Source: JBDSKH01 sp035495435 (lineage in GTDB: Bacteria > Actinomycetota > Actinomycetes > Actinomycetales > Microbacteriaceae). From it: 22,923 nucleotides of DNA. The DNA lies in NCBI GenBank assembly GCA_035495435.1, contig DATJFV010000006.1, positions 1 to 22,923 on the forward strand. Direction: 5' to 3'. Within the stretch, counting starts at the first letter, position 1. Every line of letters begins with the position of its first letter. Positions 13,414 to 20,745 of the stretch are shown piece by piece. Under the pieces are notes generated by a model, which had not been told where the DNA came from, searched no databases, and saw only the letters and a list, made by a program, of their open reading frames with translations. Position numbers and translations under genes: made by a program.

Positions 13414-14502
13414 GTGGCTTCGCTCGACGACCTTCCGCTCCGTGACGACCTTCGCGGGCAGACCCCGTACGGGGCCCCGCAGAAGCACGTGAAATACGCG
13501 CTGAACGTCAACGAGAACACCCACGCCATCCCGGAGGGCGTCGCGCAGCACATCGTCGAATCGCTCGCCGCAGCAGTCCTGACGATCAACCGCTACCCCG
13601 ACCGCGAGTTCACCGCACTTCGCGAAGCCGTTGCCGACTATCTCGGCCACGACATCCGGCCCGAGCAGATCTGGGCTGCCAATGGGTCGAACGAGATCAT
13701 CCAGCAGTTGCTGCAGGCATTCGGCGGGCCGGGGCGCAGCGTGCTCGGCTTCCCGCCGACGTACTCGATGCACTCGATCATCGCCGCCGGCACCGGAACC
13801 CGCTGGCTGACCGCCGAACGCGACTCCGCGTACACCCTCAGCGCCGAGACCGTCGTGTCGGCCATCGAGCGCGATCAGCCCGACCTGGTGTTCCTGTGTG
13901 CTCCGAACAATCCGACCGGAACCCCGGTCGCACTCGACGTCGTCGAGGCCGCCTACACGGCGACCCGCGGCATCCTGTTCGTCGACGAGGCGTACGCCGA
14001 ATTCATGCCCGCCGGCACGCCGAGCGCACTCACCCTGCTTCCCGGGCGGGAACGCCTCGTCGTCTCACGAACGATGAGCAAGGCGTTCGCGTTCGCCGGC
14101 GCACGCGTCGGCTATCTGGCCGCAGACCCCGCCGTGGTCGACGCTCTGCGTCTGGTGCGGCTGCCTTACCACCTGTCGGCGTTGACCCAGGCGGCCGCCG
14201 TCGCGGCGCTCGCGCACGCGCCCGAGATGCTGGCGATGGTCGACGACATCGCCGCGCAGCGCGACCGGCTGCTCGAGGAGCTGCCGGTGCTGGGTTATCG
14301 CGCGTTCGACTCGCAGGCCAACTTCGTGCTGTTCGACGGGCTCGCCGATCCCGCCGCCACGTTCCGCGCGCTGCTCGAGCGCGACATCCTCATCCGCGAC
14401 GTCGGACTGCCGGGCGCGCTGCGTGTCACCGCGGGCACCGAGGCCGAAACCACCGCATTCCTCGACGCCCTCGCCGATCTGGGCCCCGGCGGCGCCCGAT
14501 AG
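13414..14502 (+). CDS. hisC: Histidinol-phosphate aminotransferase HisC
   Basis: 362 aa from GTG 13414. A fold-type I PLP aminotransferase that converts imidazole acetol-phosphate and glutamate to histidinol phosphate. Diagnostic segments are KYALNVNENTHAIPEGV (substrate arm), NGSNEIIQQLLQAFGGPG, PPTYSMH, NNPTGTP, FVDEAYAEF and SRTMSKAFAFAGARVGYL, with PLP lysine K223 (codon 14080-14082). It opens the histidine cluster; hisD is not in the window, at least not upstream within it. The stop TAG (14500-14502) forms the first three bases of the candidate hisB -10. Some HisC proteins also act on aromatic substrates, but the his neighbours support this assignment. Confidence 0.95.
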   Translation: MASLDDLPLRDDLRGQTPYGAPQKHVKYALNVNENTHAIPEGVAQHIVESLAAAVLTINRYPDREFTALREAVADYLGHDIRPEQIWAANGSNEIIQQLLQAFGGPGRSVLGFPPTYSMHSIIAAGTGTRWLTAERDSAYTLSAETVVSAIERDQPDLVFLCAPNNPTGTPVALDVVEAAYTATRGILFVDEAYAEFMPAGTPSALTLLPGRERLVVSRTMSKAFAFAGARVGYLAADPAVVDALRLVRLPYHLSALTQAAAVAALAHAPEMLAMVDDIAAQRDRLLEELPVLGYRAFDSQANFVLFDGLADPAATFRALLERDILIRDVGLPGALRVTAGTEAETTAFLDALADLGPGGAR

Positions 14503-14505
14503 CAT
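14500..14505 (+). promoter_or_regulatory. Candidate internal -10 for hisB overlapping the hisC stop
   Basis: TAGCAT (its TAG is the hisC stop codon) ends 7 nt before ATG 14513. It supports 14513 rather than ATG 14504 as the hisB start. Confidence 0.45.
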
Positions 14506-14512
14506 GGGCGCC

Positions 14513-15133
14513 ATGAGCAGCCCGCGCCCGGCGAGTCACCGCGTCTCGCACCAGACGCGCTCCACGAGCGAGTCGAGCATCGAGCTCACCCTCGACCTCG
14601 ATGGCACCGGAACGTCACAGATCGACACCACGGTGCCGTTCTTCGACCACCTGCTCACCGCATTCGCCAAGCACTCACTGGTCGATCTGACAGTGCGCGC
14701 TTCGGGCGACACCCACATCGACGCGCACCACACGGTCGAAGACACGGCCATCGTGCTCGGCACGGCGATCCGCGAGGCGCTGGGAGACAAGTCCGGAATC
14801 GGCCGCTACGGCGACGCCGTCGTTCCGCTCGATGAGGCCCTCGCCCAGGCGGTCGTCGACGTGTCGGGCCGCCCCTACCTGGTGCACTCCGGAGAACCCG
14901 CGGGCTACGCGCACCACCTGATCGGCGGTCACTTCACCGGGTCGCTCGTGCGGCACGTGTTCGAAGCGATCGCGTTCAACGCGCGCCTCACCATGCACAT
15001 CACCGTGCTCGCCGGGCGTGATCCGCACCACATCGCCGAGGCCGAGTTCAAGGCGTTCGCGCGCGCATTCCGCCGAGCGGTCGAGCCCGATCCGCGCGTG
15101 AGCGGCATCCCGTCCACGAAGGGCGCGCTGTAG
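14513..15133 (+). CDS. hisB: Imidazoleglycerol-phosphate dehydratase HisB
   Basis: 206 aa, the monofunctional dehydratase form without a phosphatase domain. It removes water from imidazole glycerol phosphate using two Mn-bound His-rich motifs. Visible are HRVSHQTRSTSES with IELTLDLDGTG, TTVPFFDHLLTAFAKHS, and metal motif 1 AHHTVEDTAIVLG (H72, H73, E76). Metal motif 2 is HHIAEAEFKAFARAFRRAVE, and the ending RVSGIPSTKGAL is the standard HisB tail. Two in-frame ATGs exist (14504 and 14513); the second gives the usual length and lies at leaderless distance from TAGCAT. hisH follows after 2 nt. Confidence 0.96.
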   Translation: MSSPRPASHRVSHQTRSTSESSIELTLDLDGTGTSQIDTTVPFFDHLLTAFAKHSLVDLTVRASGDTHIDAHHTVEDTAIVLGTAIREALGDKSGIGRYGDAVVPLDEALAQAVVDVSGRPYLVHSGEPAGYAHHLIGGHFTGSLVRHVFEAIAFNARLTMHITVLAGRDPHHIAEAEFKAFARAFRRAVEPDPRVSGIPSTKGAL

Positions 15134-15135
15134 CG

Positions 15136-15771
15136 ATGGTCTCTGCACCATCCGTGGTCGTGCTCGATTACGGCTCAGGTAACGTGCATTCCGCCGCGAA
15201 AGCGCTGGAGGCCGCGGGTGCCCGCGTCGAGTTGACGGCCGATCGTGACCGCGTGAGCGCCGCCGACGGTCTCGTGGTGCCGGGAGTGGGCGCGTTCGCC
15301 GCCGTGATGGCGGGTCTGGATGCCGTGCGCGGCGGCGAGCTGATCGGGCGTCGTCTCGCGGGCGGCCGGCCGGTGCTCGGCATCTGCGTCGGCATGCAGG
15401 TTCTGTTCGACCGGGGGATCGAGCGCGGCACCGACACCGCAGGCCTCGGCGAGTGGCCCGGCGTCGTGGAAGAGTTGCACGCCCCTGTGCTGCCGCACAT
15501 CGGGTGGAACACCGTCGAGGCCCCGGAGGACTCGACGCTGTTCGTCGGCGTCCGCGACGAACGCTTCTACTTCGTGCACTCCTACGCCGCGCGTGAGTGG
15601 TCACTGGAGGGTCACGGCGCCCTTACGGGCCCCCGCGTGACCTGGGCGGAGCATGGCGAGAGGTTCGTCGCGGCGGTCGAGAACGGCCCGCTGTCGGCGA
15701 CGCAGTTCCACCCCGAGAAGTCGGGTGAGGCGGGCATCCGGCTGTTGGGCAACTGGATCGCGTCGCTCTGA
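15136..15771 (+). CDS. hisH: Imidazole glycerol phosphate synthase, glutaminase subunit HisH
   Basis: 211 aa class I glutamine amidotransferase that supplies ammonia to HisF (not in this window). The catalytic triad is visible: nucleophile C84 in GICVGMQ, and H192 and E194 in QFHPEKSG. VVLDYGSGNVHSAAKALEAA at the start, VVPGVGAF (oxyanion strand region) and LPHIGWNTV are HisH signatures. ATG at 15136 lies 2 nt behind the hisB stop, and GAAGGG (15118-15123) gives a distant SD. It belongs to the his operon. Confidence 0.96.
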   Translation: MVSAPSVVVLDYGSGNVHSAAKALEAAGARVELTADRDRVSAADGLVVPGVGAFAAVMAGLDAVRGGELIGRRLAGGRPVLGICVGMQVLFDRGIERGTDTAGLGEWPGVVEELHAPVLPHIGWNTVEAPEDSTLFVGVRDERFYFVHSYAAREWSLEGHGALTGPRVTWAEHGERFVAAVENGPLSATQFHPEKSGEAGIRLLGNWIASL

Positions 15772-15778
15772 GGCCCAG

Positions 15779-15784
15779 TACTAT
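15779..15784 (+). promoter_or_regulatory. Weak candidate -10 for priA
   Basis: TACTAT ends 9 nt before GTG 15794, slightly long for a leaderless start. No SD precedes the gene, so either this or coupling to hisH must drive it. Confidence 0.3.
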
Positions 15785-15793
15785 CGAGTTCTT

Positions 15794-16543
15794 GTGACCG
15801 AGTTCAACAGCGCCCCCGCTCTCACGCTCCTTCCCGCCGTCGACGTCGCTGACGGCAAAGCGGTCCGCCTGATGCAGGGCGAGGCCGGCAGCGAGACCAG
15901 CTACGGCGACCCGGTCGAGGCGGCCGACAACTGGTCCTCGCAGGGTGCAGAGTGGATCCACCTCGTCGACCTCGACGCGGCTTTCGGGCGCGGCAACAAC
16001 CACGCGATCATCAAGAAGGTCGTCAAGAACACGCCCCGGTCGGTGAACATCGAGCTCTCCGGCGGCATCCGCGATGACGCCAGCCTGGAGGCGGCGCTGG
16101 CGACCGGTGCCAAGCGCATCAACCTCGGCACCGCGGCGCTCGAGAACCCGGAGTGGGCCGCGCACGTGATCGCCGAGTACGGCGACGCGGTGGCGGTCGG
16201 GCTCGATGTGCGGGGCACGACCCTCGCCGCTCGCGGCTGGACCCAGGAGGGCGGTGACCTCTGGGCGGTGCTCGAACGCCTCGAGGCGGCCGGCTGCGCC
16301 CGGTACGTCGTCACCGATGTCACCAAGGACGGCACGCTGAAGGGCCCGAATCTCGATCTGCTGCGTGAGGTCATGGAGCACACGCCGCGCCCCGTGATCG
16401 CCTCGGGCGGTGTCGCCGACCTCGACGATGTCGCCGCGCTGCGCGAGCTGGTGCCGCTGGGCCTCGAGGGCGCGATCATCGGCAAGGCTCTCTACGCGGG
16501 TGCGTTCACGCTGCCGCAGGCGCTGGATGTCGCGGGCCGCTGA
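15794..16543 (+). CDS. priA: Phosphoribosyl isomerase A, bifunctional HisA/TrpF type
   Basis: 249 aa from GTG 15794. A (beta/alpha)8 isomerase that opens ProFAR in histidine synthesis and, in actinobacteria lacking trpF, also isomerises PRA in tryptophan synthesis. LLPAVDVADGKAVRL carries the first catalytic Asp (D17), and VVTDVTKDGTLKGPNLDLL the second (D175). The segment AARGWTQEGGDLW (R147, W149) matches the loop residues mycobacterial PriA uses for the PRA substrate, so the dual-function form is likely rather than plain HisA. The frame is open from 15653, but the family N-terminus fits GTG 15794. Its TGATG stop overlaps the sseB-like start by one base. Confidence 0.93.
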   Translation: MTEFNSAPALTLLPAVDVADGKAVRLMQGEAGSETSYGDPVEAADNWSSQGAEWIHLVDLDAAFGRGNNHAIIKKVVKNTPRSVNIELSGGIRDDASLEAALATGAKRINLGTAALENPEWAAHVIAEYGDAVAVGLDVRGTTLAARGWTQEGGDLWAVLERLEAAGCARYVVTDVTKDGTLKGPNLDLLREVMEHTPRPVIASGGVADLDDVAALRELVPLGLEGAIIGKALYAGAFTLPQALDVAGR

Positions 16544-17289
16544 TGTCGGACAGCGCGGGCGTTCCGTGGGCGGGACGCTCGTTCCACGCGAACCCGGATG
16601 CCGATGATGACGGCAGCGCGCCGGCTCGCCTGATCGAGGCGGTCACGCGCTTCCGCGTCGGTGAACTCGGCGTCGCGGAGGTCGTCTCCGCCCTGCATGA
16701 GGTGCGTCTGCTCGTGCCGCTGCTCGCTGTCCGGGGCGACGAGGGCGTCGGCGCGTTCGGCCAGACCGTGGACAAGACGCAGGAGCTCTCGCTGATCACC
16801 GCCGCAGGGCCGGACGGGCGTCCCGTCCTCCCGGCCTTCAGCTCCGCCGCAACCATGCGCGACTGGAACCCGTCCGCTCGGCCCATCCCGATCGCGGTTC
16901 CGCGCATCGCGCTGGCGGTGGCCTCAGAGGGCACCCCGCTGATCGTCATCGATCCGGGCGCCCCGACGATGTTCGTGGTGCGGCGCCCGGCGTTCCGTGC
17001 TCTGGCCACCGGCGAGGCGTGGGTTCCGTCGTTCGAGGATCCTGAGGTGCTGCAGGCGTTCCTCGACGCCTCCGCGGGCGAGGAGGCGCTGGCGGCGGTT
17101 CAGCTCGCCCCCGGTGATCCGACGGCGCGGCTGGCGGGCGCCGAACTGCTGGTGCAGTTGTCCGTTCGAGACGGCCTTCCCGAGGGGGAGCTGTCGGCGC
17201 TGCTCGAGCGTCTGGGGACGCGCTGGGCGGAACACGAGCTGATCGCCGAGCGCGTCGACTCGATCCGGGTGGTCGTCGAGCGGGTCTGA
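16543..17289 (+). CDS. SseB family protein
   Basis: 248 aa, ATG 16543 overlapping the priA stop (TGATG). The N-terminal half matches the SseB N-terminal domain as found in actinobacteria: ARLIEAVTRFRVGELGVAEV, VRLLVPLLAVRG, then TAAGPDGRPVLPAFSSAAT, MRDWNPSARPIPI and GTPLIVIDPGAPTMFVVRRP. The C-terminal half (about 175-248) is an acidic helical region ending SIRVVVERV. The molecular role is not established; SseB-like proteins behind priA are common in this group, and I infer that only co-transcription, not a His function, links them. No signal or membrane segment is seen. Confidence 0.87.
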   Translation: MSDSAGVPWAGRSFHANPDADDDGSAPARLIEAVTRFRVGELGVAEVVSALHEVRLLVPLLAVRGDEGVGAFGQTVDKTQELSLITAAGPDGRPVLPAFSSAATMRDWNPSARPIPIAVPRIALAVASEGTPLIVIDPGAPTMFVVRRPAFRALATGEAWVPSFEDPEVLQAFLDASAGEEALAAVQLAPGDPTARLAGAELLVQLSVRDGLPEGELSALLERLGTRWAEHELIAERVDSIRVVVERV

Positions 17290-17338
17290 GGCGCGCATGA
17301 TCGGGCAACCGACCGATGCTATTCGGGCTGCAAGGTGC

Positions 17339-17344
17339 CACAGT
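17339..17344 (+). promoter_or_regulatory. Weak candidate -10 for the decarboxylase gene
   Basis: CACAGT ends 6 nt before ATG 17351. It lacks the first T of TANNNT but is at leaderless distance, and it supports 17351 over the upstream in-frame ATG 17297. Confidence 0.3.
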
Positions 17345-17350
17345 GGCGTC

Positions 17351-18730
17351 ATGGTCGCTGACTCTCGTCCCGAACCGGGTGCGTACCCCGAACTCACCGC
17401 CGCCGCCGCGCATGCGCGGCGCTGGCTCGACGGTCTCGCCGGCCGGCCGATCCCGGCGCGAGTGGATGCCGCCAGCCTGCTCGACGCGATGCCCGAGCGC
17501 TTGCCCGGTCACGGCATCCCGCCCCGTGATGTCGTCGACGACATCGTGGGCCGAACGGAACCGGGCCTGATGGCGAGCCAGTCGGGCCGGTTCTACGGCT
17601 GGGTCATGGGCGGCACCCTTCCTGCCGCTCTCGCCGCCGACTGGTTGGTGAGCGCCTGGGATCAGAATGCCGGGATGCGCGATGCGACCCCGGGCGTCGT
17701 CGCGTTGGAGGATGCGGCCGGTCGCTGGTTGCTCGACGTGCTCGGTCTTCCGTCGACCTCGGCGGTGGGGTTCACCACGGGAGCCACGATGGCCAACTTC
17801 ACCGGCCTCGCCGCGGCGCGCGACGCGGTGCTCGCCCGCTCGGGGTGGAGCGTCGCCGAGCGAGGCCTGATCGCGGCGCCGCCGGTGCGGGTGCTTGCAG
17901 GAGCCGAGCGGCACGGCTCGATCGACATGGCGCTGCGGTATCTGGGTCTGGGCGAGCCCGAGCTCGTGGCCGCCGATGAGCAGGGACGCATTGATCCGGC
18001 CGCCTTGCGCGCCGCTCTGGTGGGTTCCTCCGGGCCGACGATCCTCTGCCTGCAGGCCGGCAACGTGCATTCGGGTGCGTTCGACCCGTTCACCGACCCC
18101 ATCGCCGCGGCGCACGACGCGGGTGCCTGGGTGCACGTCGACGGAGCGTTCGGGCTGTGGGCCGCCGCGACGCCGTCTCTGTCCGCGCTCACCGCGGGCA
18201 TGGCGGGCGCGGATTCCTGGGCCACCGACGCCCACAAGACACTGAACGTGCCCTACGACTGCGGCGTCGCGATCGTCGCGGATCCCGCGGCGATGGTGCG
18301 CGCTTTCGGCCACCGTGCCGACTATCTGATCGACGCCGAGATTCCCGACCCGCACGAGCACGTCCCCGAGTTGTCGCGTCGCGCACGGGGCGTGCCGGTC
18401 TACGCCGCCCTGGCCTCGCTCGGGCGAGACGGCGTGCGCGGTCTGGTCGACGGTCTGGTGACGGCGGCGCAGGCGATCCGCGACGGTCTCGCCGAGCTTC
18501 CCGGAGCAACCATCGTGAACGATGTCGTCTACACCCAGGTGTGCGTCGCCTTTGAAGACGACCAGCGCACCACCGAGGTGCTGGACCGGCTGCTGGCCGA
18601 AGGCGTCGTACGGCCGAGCCCCAGCCGTTGGCGCGACCGGGCGATCATCCGCATCTCGGTCAGTAACTGGCAGACCGCTGGCGACGAGGTGCGGGATACC
18701 GTGGCCGCCTTCCAGCGCGCCCGCGCCTAG
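17351..18730 (+). CDS. Group II PLP-dependent amino-acid decarboxylase
   Basis: 459 aa fold-type I enzyme of the glutamate/aromatic amino-acid decarboxylase family. Segments GRFYGWVMGGTLPAALAADW, GFTTGATMANFTGLAAARD, AERHGSIDMALRYLG, AGNVHSGAFDPF and VHVDGAFGLW (PLP-ring Asp/Ala-like site) are typical. The PLP lysine is K296 in TDAHKTLNVPYDCG. The C-terminal small domain carries WQTAGDEVRDTV. Substrate cannot be read from the sequence; options include aromatic amino acids, 2,4-diaminobutyrate or others. No transporter or pathway partner sits beside it, and it separates sseB from the DUF1844/infC block. The start at 17351 is chosen for length and the -10-like hexamer; ATG 17297 would add 18 residues. 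It converges on DUF1844 with stop codons sharing CTAG. Confidence 0.9.
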   Translation: MVADSRPEPGAYPELTAAAAHARRWLDGLAGRPIPARVDAASLLDAMPERLPGHGIPPRDVVDDIVGRTEPGLMASQSGRFYGWVMGGTLPAALAADWLVSAWDQNAGMRDATPGVVALEDAAGRWLLDVLGLPSTSAVGFTTGATMANFTGLAAARDAVLARSGWSVAERGLIAAPPVRVLAGAERHGSIDMALRYLGLGEPELVAADEQGRIDPAALRAALVGSSGPTILCLQAGNVHSGAFDPFTDPIAAAHDAGAWVHVDGAFGLWAAATPSLSALTAGMAGADSWATDAHKTLNVPYDCGVAIVADPAAMVRAFGHRADYLIDAEIPDPHEHVPELSRRARGVPVYAALASLGRDGVRGLVDGLVTAAQAIRDGLAELPGATIVNDVVYTQVCVAFEDDQRTTEVLDRLLAEGVVRPSPSRWRDRAIIRISVSNWQTAGDEVRDTVAAFQRARA

Positions 18731-19077
18731 CTGACGGGGCCGGTCCACTTCTCGCCGGGCCCGGCGCCCACCGGATCAGGCAGGGGGGAGGCCTCACGGA
18801 ATGCCAGCTGCAGTGTCCGGAGTCCGTCGCGCAGGGGGCGTGCGTGGGAGTCGGAGATCTCCGGGGCGGCGGCGACGACGAGACCGGCGAGGGAGGTGAT
18901 CAGCTTGCGCGCCTCGTCCAGATCGAGTTCGGCAGCGGCATCCGGCCCGTCACCGAGCCCGAGCTTCACCGCCGCCGCGCTCATCAGGTGCACCGCGACC
19001 GTATTGATCAGCTCGACGGCCGGCACCTCGGCGATGTCGCGCACCGCCCCCTCGACGTCGACGAAGTCTTCGCTCAC
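18727..19077 (-). CDS. DUF1844 family protein
   Basis: 116 aa from GTG 19077 (an alternative GTG at 19089 gives 120 aa). The sequence is a small helical, acidic protein: AEVPAVELINTVAVHLMSAA, VKLGLGDGPDAA, LDLDEARKLITSLAGLVVAA, ISDSHARPLRDGLRTLQLAF, then a Pro-rich tail ending GEKWTGPVS. This is the standard actinobacterial DUF1844 pattern, and in the group it is commonly found next to infC, divergent as here. The function is unknown. SD for 19077 is weak (AGAGGG 11 nt upstream), while 19089 has none. The stop lies on CTAG (18727-18730), shared with the convergent decarboxylase. Confidence 0.85.
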   Translation of the reverse strand: MSEDFVDVEGAVRDIAEVPAVELINTVAVHLMSAAAVKLGLGDGPDAAAELDLDEARKLITSLAGLVVAAAPEISDSHARPLRDGLRTLQLAFREASPLPDPVGAGPGEKWTGPVS

Positions 19078-19096
19078 CGAAATGCACACCCTCTGT

Positions 19097-19102
19097 TAGA
19101 CT
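19097..19102 (+). promoter_or_regulatory. Candidate -10 of the infC-rpmI-rplT operon
   Basis: TAGACT, with only a poor -35. It predicts transcription from about 19108 and a leader of about 190 nt. It lies in the 20-bp gap between the divergent DUF1844 start and the leader. Confidence 0.5.
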
Positions 19103-19103
19103 C

Positions 19104-19297
19104 ATGCGGGCTCCGGGCCAGATCCCGGAAACGAAAGTGGAGAAATCCCACCGACTAGCCGCATCTCAAGGCTATCCGGTCAGTTTTCACTCCGCCGCCT
19201 GTGCTGTCGAGAACAGCACGCGCGGTAGCCAGGGTGATGAGTGCGACGATTTCGTCCTCTTTCGTGCAATGACAGCACTGACAAGAAGGAGAGTCGC
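19104..19297 (+). ncRNA. Structured 5' leader of infC-rpmI-rplT
   Basis: Two domains can be drawn. Domain I is a three-way arrangement: closing stem ATGCGG(G)CT (19104-19112) / AGCCGCAT (19157-19164) with one bulged G, enclosing hairpins TCCGGG/CCCGGA (19112-19129) and GTGG/CCAC (19137-19151). Domain II is nested: GGCTA (19170-19174)/TAGCC (19226-19230), CCGC (19192-19195)/GCGG (19222-19225), and GTGCTGT (19201-19207)/ACAGCAC (19213-19219). A second ACAGCAC at 19272-19278, just before the SD, can compete for GTGCTGT. Control of IF3/L35/L20 operons by mRNA structure bound by L20, or by initiation codon quality, is known in other bacteria. I infer a cis-regulatory leader, but not a named RNA family. 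Confidence 0.5.

Positions 19298-19300
<3 letters not shown>
19286..19300 (+). promoter_or_regulatory. Strong SD and AUC start codon of infC
   Basis: AAGGAG (19286-19291), 6-nt spacing, then ATC at 19298-19300. No ATG, GTG or TTG lies at a workable distance in this frame. The SD would otherwise be inside coding sequence read from GTG 19241. Confidence 0.75.
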
Positions 19301-19950
<650 letters not shown>

Positions 19951-19951
<1 letters not shown>

Positions 19952-20145
19952 TGCCGAAGCAGAAGACGCACTCCGGTGCCAAGAAGCGCTTCAAGATCAC
20001 CGGTTCCGGCAAGGTCAAGAAGCAGGGCGCGGGCATGCGCCACCACCTGGAGGTGAAGTCCTCCGAGAAGACCCGTCGTCTCAACCGCGACGTCGTCCTG
20101 GCTCCGCAGGACGCCAAGGTCATCAAGCGCCTTCTGGGCAAGTAA
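19951..20145 (+). CDS. rpmI: 50S ribosomal protein L35
   Basis: 64 aa, very basic. MPKQKTHSGAKKRFKITGSG is the L35 signature, and QGAGMRHHLEVKSSEKTRR follows. ATG 19951 shares its A with the infC stop (TAATG), and AGAGGAAAAG directly upstream provides an SD. It is the middle gene of infC-rpmI-rplT. Confidence 0.98.
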
Positions 20146-20171
20146 GCCCTCGGACTCGATAGGAAACTGAA

Positions 20172-20558
20172 ATGGCACGTGTCAAGAGGGCGGTCAACGC
20201 CGCCAAGAAGCGCCGGACGACGCTCGAGCGCGCTGAGGGCTACCGCGGTCAGCGGTCGCGCCTGTACCGCAAGGCGAAGGAGCAGGTCACCCACTCCCTC
20301 GTCTACGCCTACCGCGACCGCCGGGCGAAGAAGGGCGAGTTCCGTCGCCTCTGGATCCAGCGCATCAACGCCGCAGCGCGTGCGAACGGCCTGACCTACA
20401 ACCGTCTGATCCAGGGTCTGGGTCTGGCGGGCATCGAGGTCGACCGTCGCATCCTGGCCGAGCTGGCCGTCAGCGAGCCCGCGACCTTCGCCGGCCTCGT
20501 CGCCGCCGCGAAGGCCGCGCTGCCCAAGGACGTCAACGCCAAGGCTGACGCCGCGTAA
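20172..20558 (+). CDS. rplT: 50S ribosomal protein L20
   Basis: 128 aa. L20 binds 23S rRNA early in 50S assembly and represses its own operon in several bacteria. The N-terminus MARVKRAVNAAKKRRTTLER and the segments AEGYRGQRSRLYRKAKEQV and DRRAKKGEFRRLWIQRINAA are diagnostic. An Ala/Lys C-terminal tail is slightly longer than in E. coli. SD AGGAAA (20161-20166) precedes ATG 20172. It is the last gene of the operon, followed by a palindromic repeat cluster. Confidence 0.98.
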   Translation: MARVKRAVNAAKKRRTTLERAEGYRGQRSRLYRKAKEQVTHSLVYAYRDRRAKKGEFRRLWIQRINAAARANGLTYNRLIQGLGLAGIEVDRRILAELAVSEPATFAGLVAAAKAALPKDVNAKADAA

Positions 20559-20564
20559 GCATCC

Positions 20565-20607
20565 CGAACGCCGATTGAGTAGCGCCGCAGGCGCGTATCG
20601 AAACCCG
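20565..20607 (+). repeat. Palindromic repeat, copy 1
   Basis: A 43-nt unit running from CGAACGCCGATTGAGTAG to CGTATCGAAACCCG. It contains the hairpin GCGCC-GCA-GGCGC. It differs from copy 2 at a single base (A at 20574). Confidence 0.85.
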
Positions 20608-20608
20608 A

Positions 20609-20651
20609 CGAACGCCGGTTGAGTAGCGCCGCAGGCGCGTATCGAAACCCG
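20609..20651 (+). repeat. Palindromic repeat, copy 2 (direct)
   Basis: A 43-nt unit, direct repeat of copy 1 at 44-nt period, reading CGAACGCCGGTTGAGTAG to CGTATCGAAACCCG. Its outer sequences are the reverse complement of copy 3, so copies 2 and 3 can form one long stem with loop TCTCTTTTC (20652-20660). Confidence 0.85.
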
Positions 20652-20660
20652 TCTCTTTTC

Positions 20661-20701
20661 GGTTTCGATACGCCGCTTCGCGGCTACTCAACCGGCGTTC
20701 G
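20661..20701 (-). repeat. Palindromic repeat, copy 3 (inverted), likely rplT terminator arm
   Basis: GGTTTCGATACG to CTACTCAACCGGCGTTCG is the reverse complement of copy 2 except for its inner hairpin, which is GCCGC-TTC-GCGGC instead of GCGCC/GGCGC. With copy 2 it makes a long inverted repeat immediately behind the infC operon, a plausible terminator. The T-rich stretch is in the loop, not after the stem. Confidence 0.8.
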
Positions 20702-20733
20702 CGCGTCGTCACCCGTTGTTCACCCGCCCCCCG

Positions 20734-20739
20734 TAGCAT
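20734..20739 (+). promoter_or_regulatory. Candidate leaderless -10 for the SpoU methyltransferase gene
   Basis: TAGCAT ends 6 nt before GTG 20746. No SD and no well-spaced -35. Confidence 0.5.
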
Positions 20740-20745
20740 CGAAGC

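Noticed and set aside
16946..18748. Minus-strand frame of 600 codons
   Set aside because: Antisense to the sseB-like gene and the decarboxylase; no recognisable domain.
20565..20701. CRISPR array
   Set aside because: Only two direct copies with no unique spacers and one inverted copy, with internal hairpins: a REP-like palindrome, not CRISPR.
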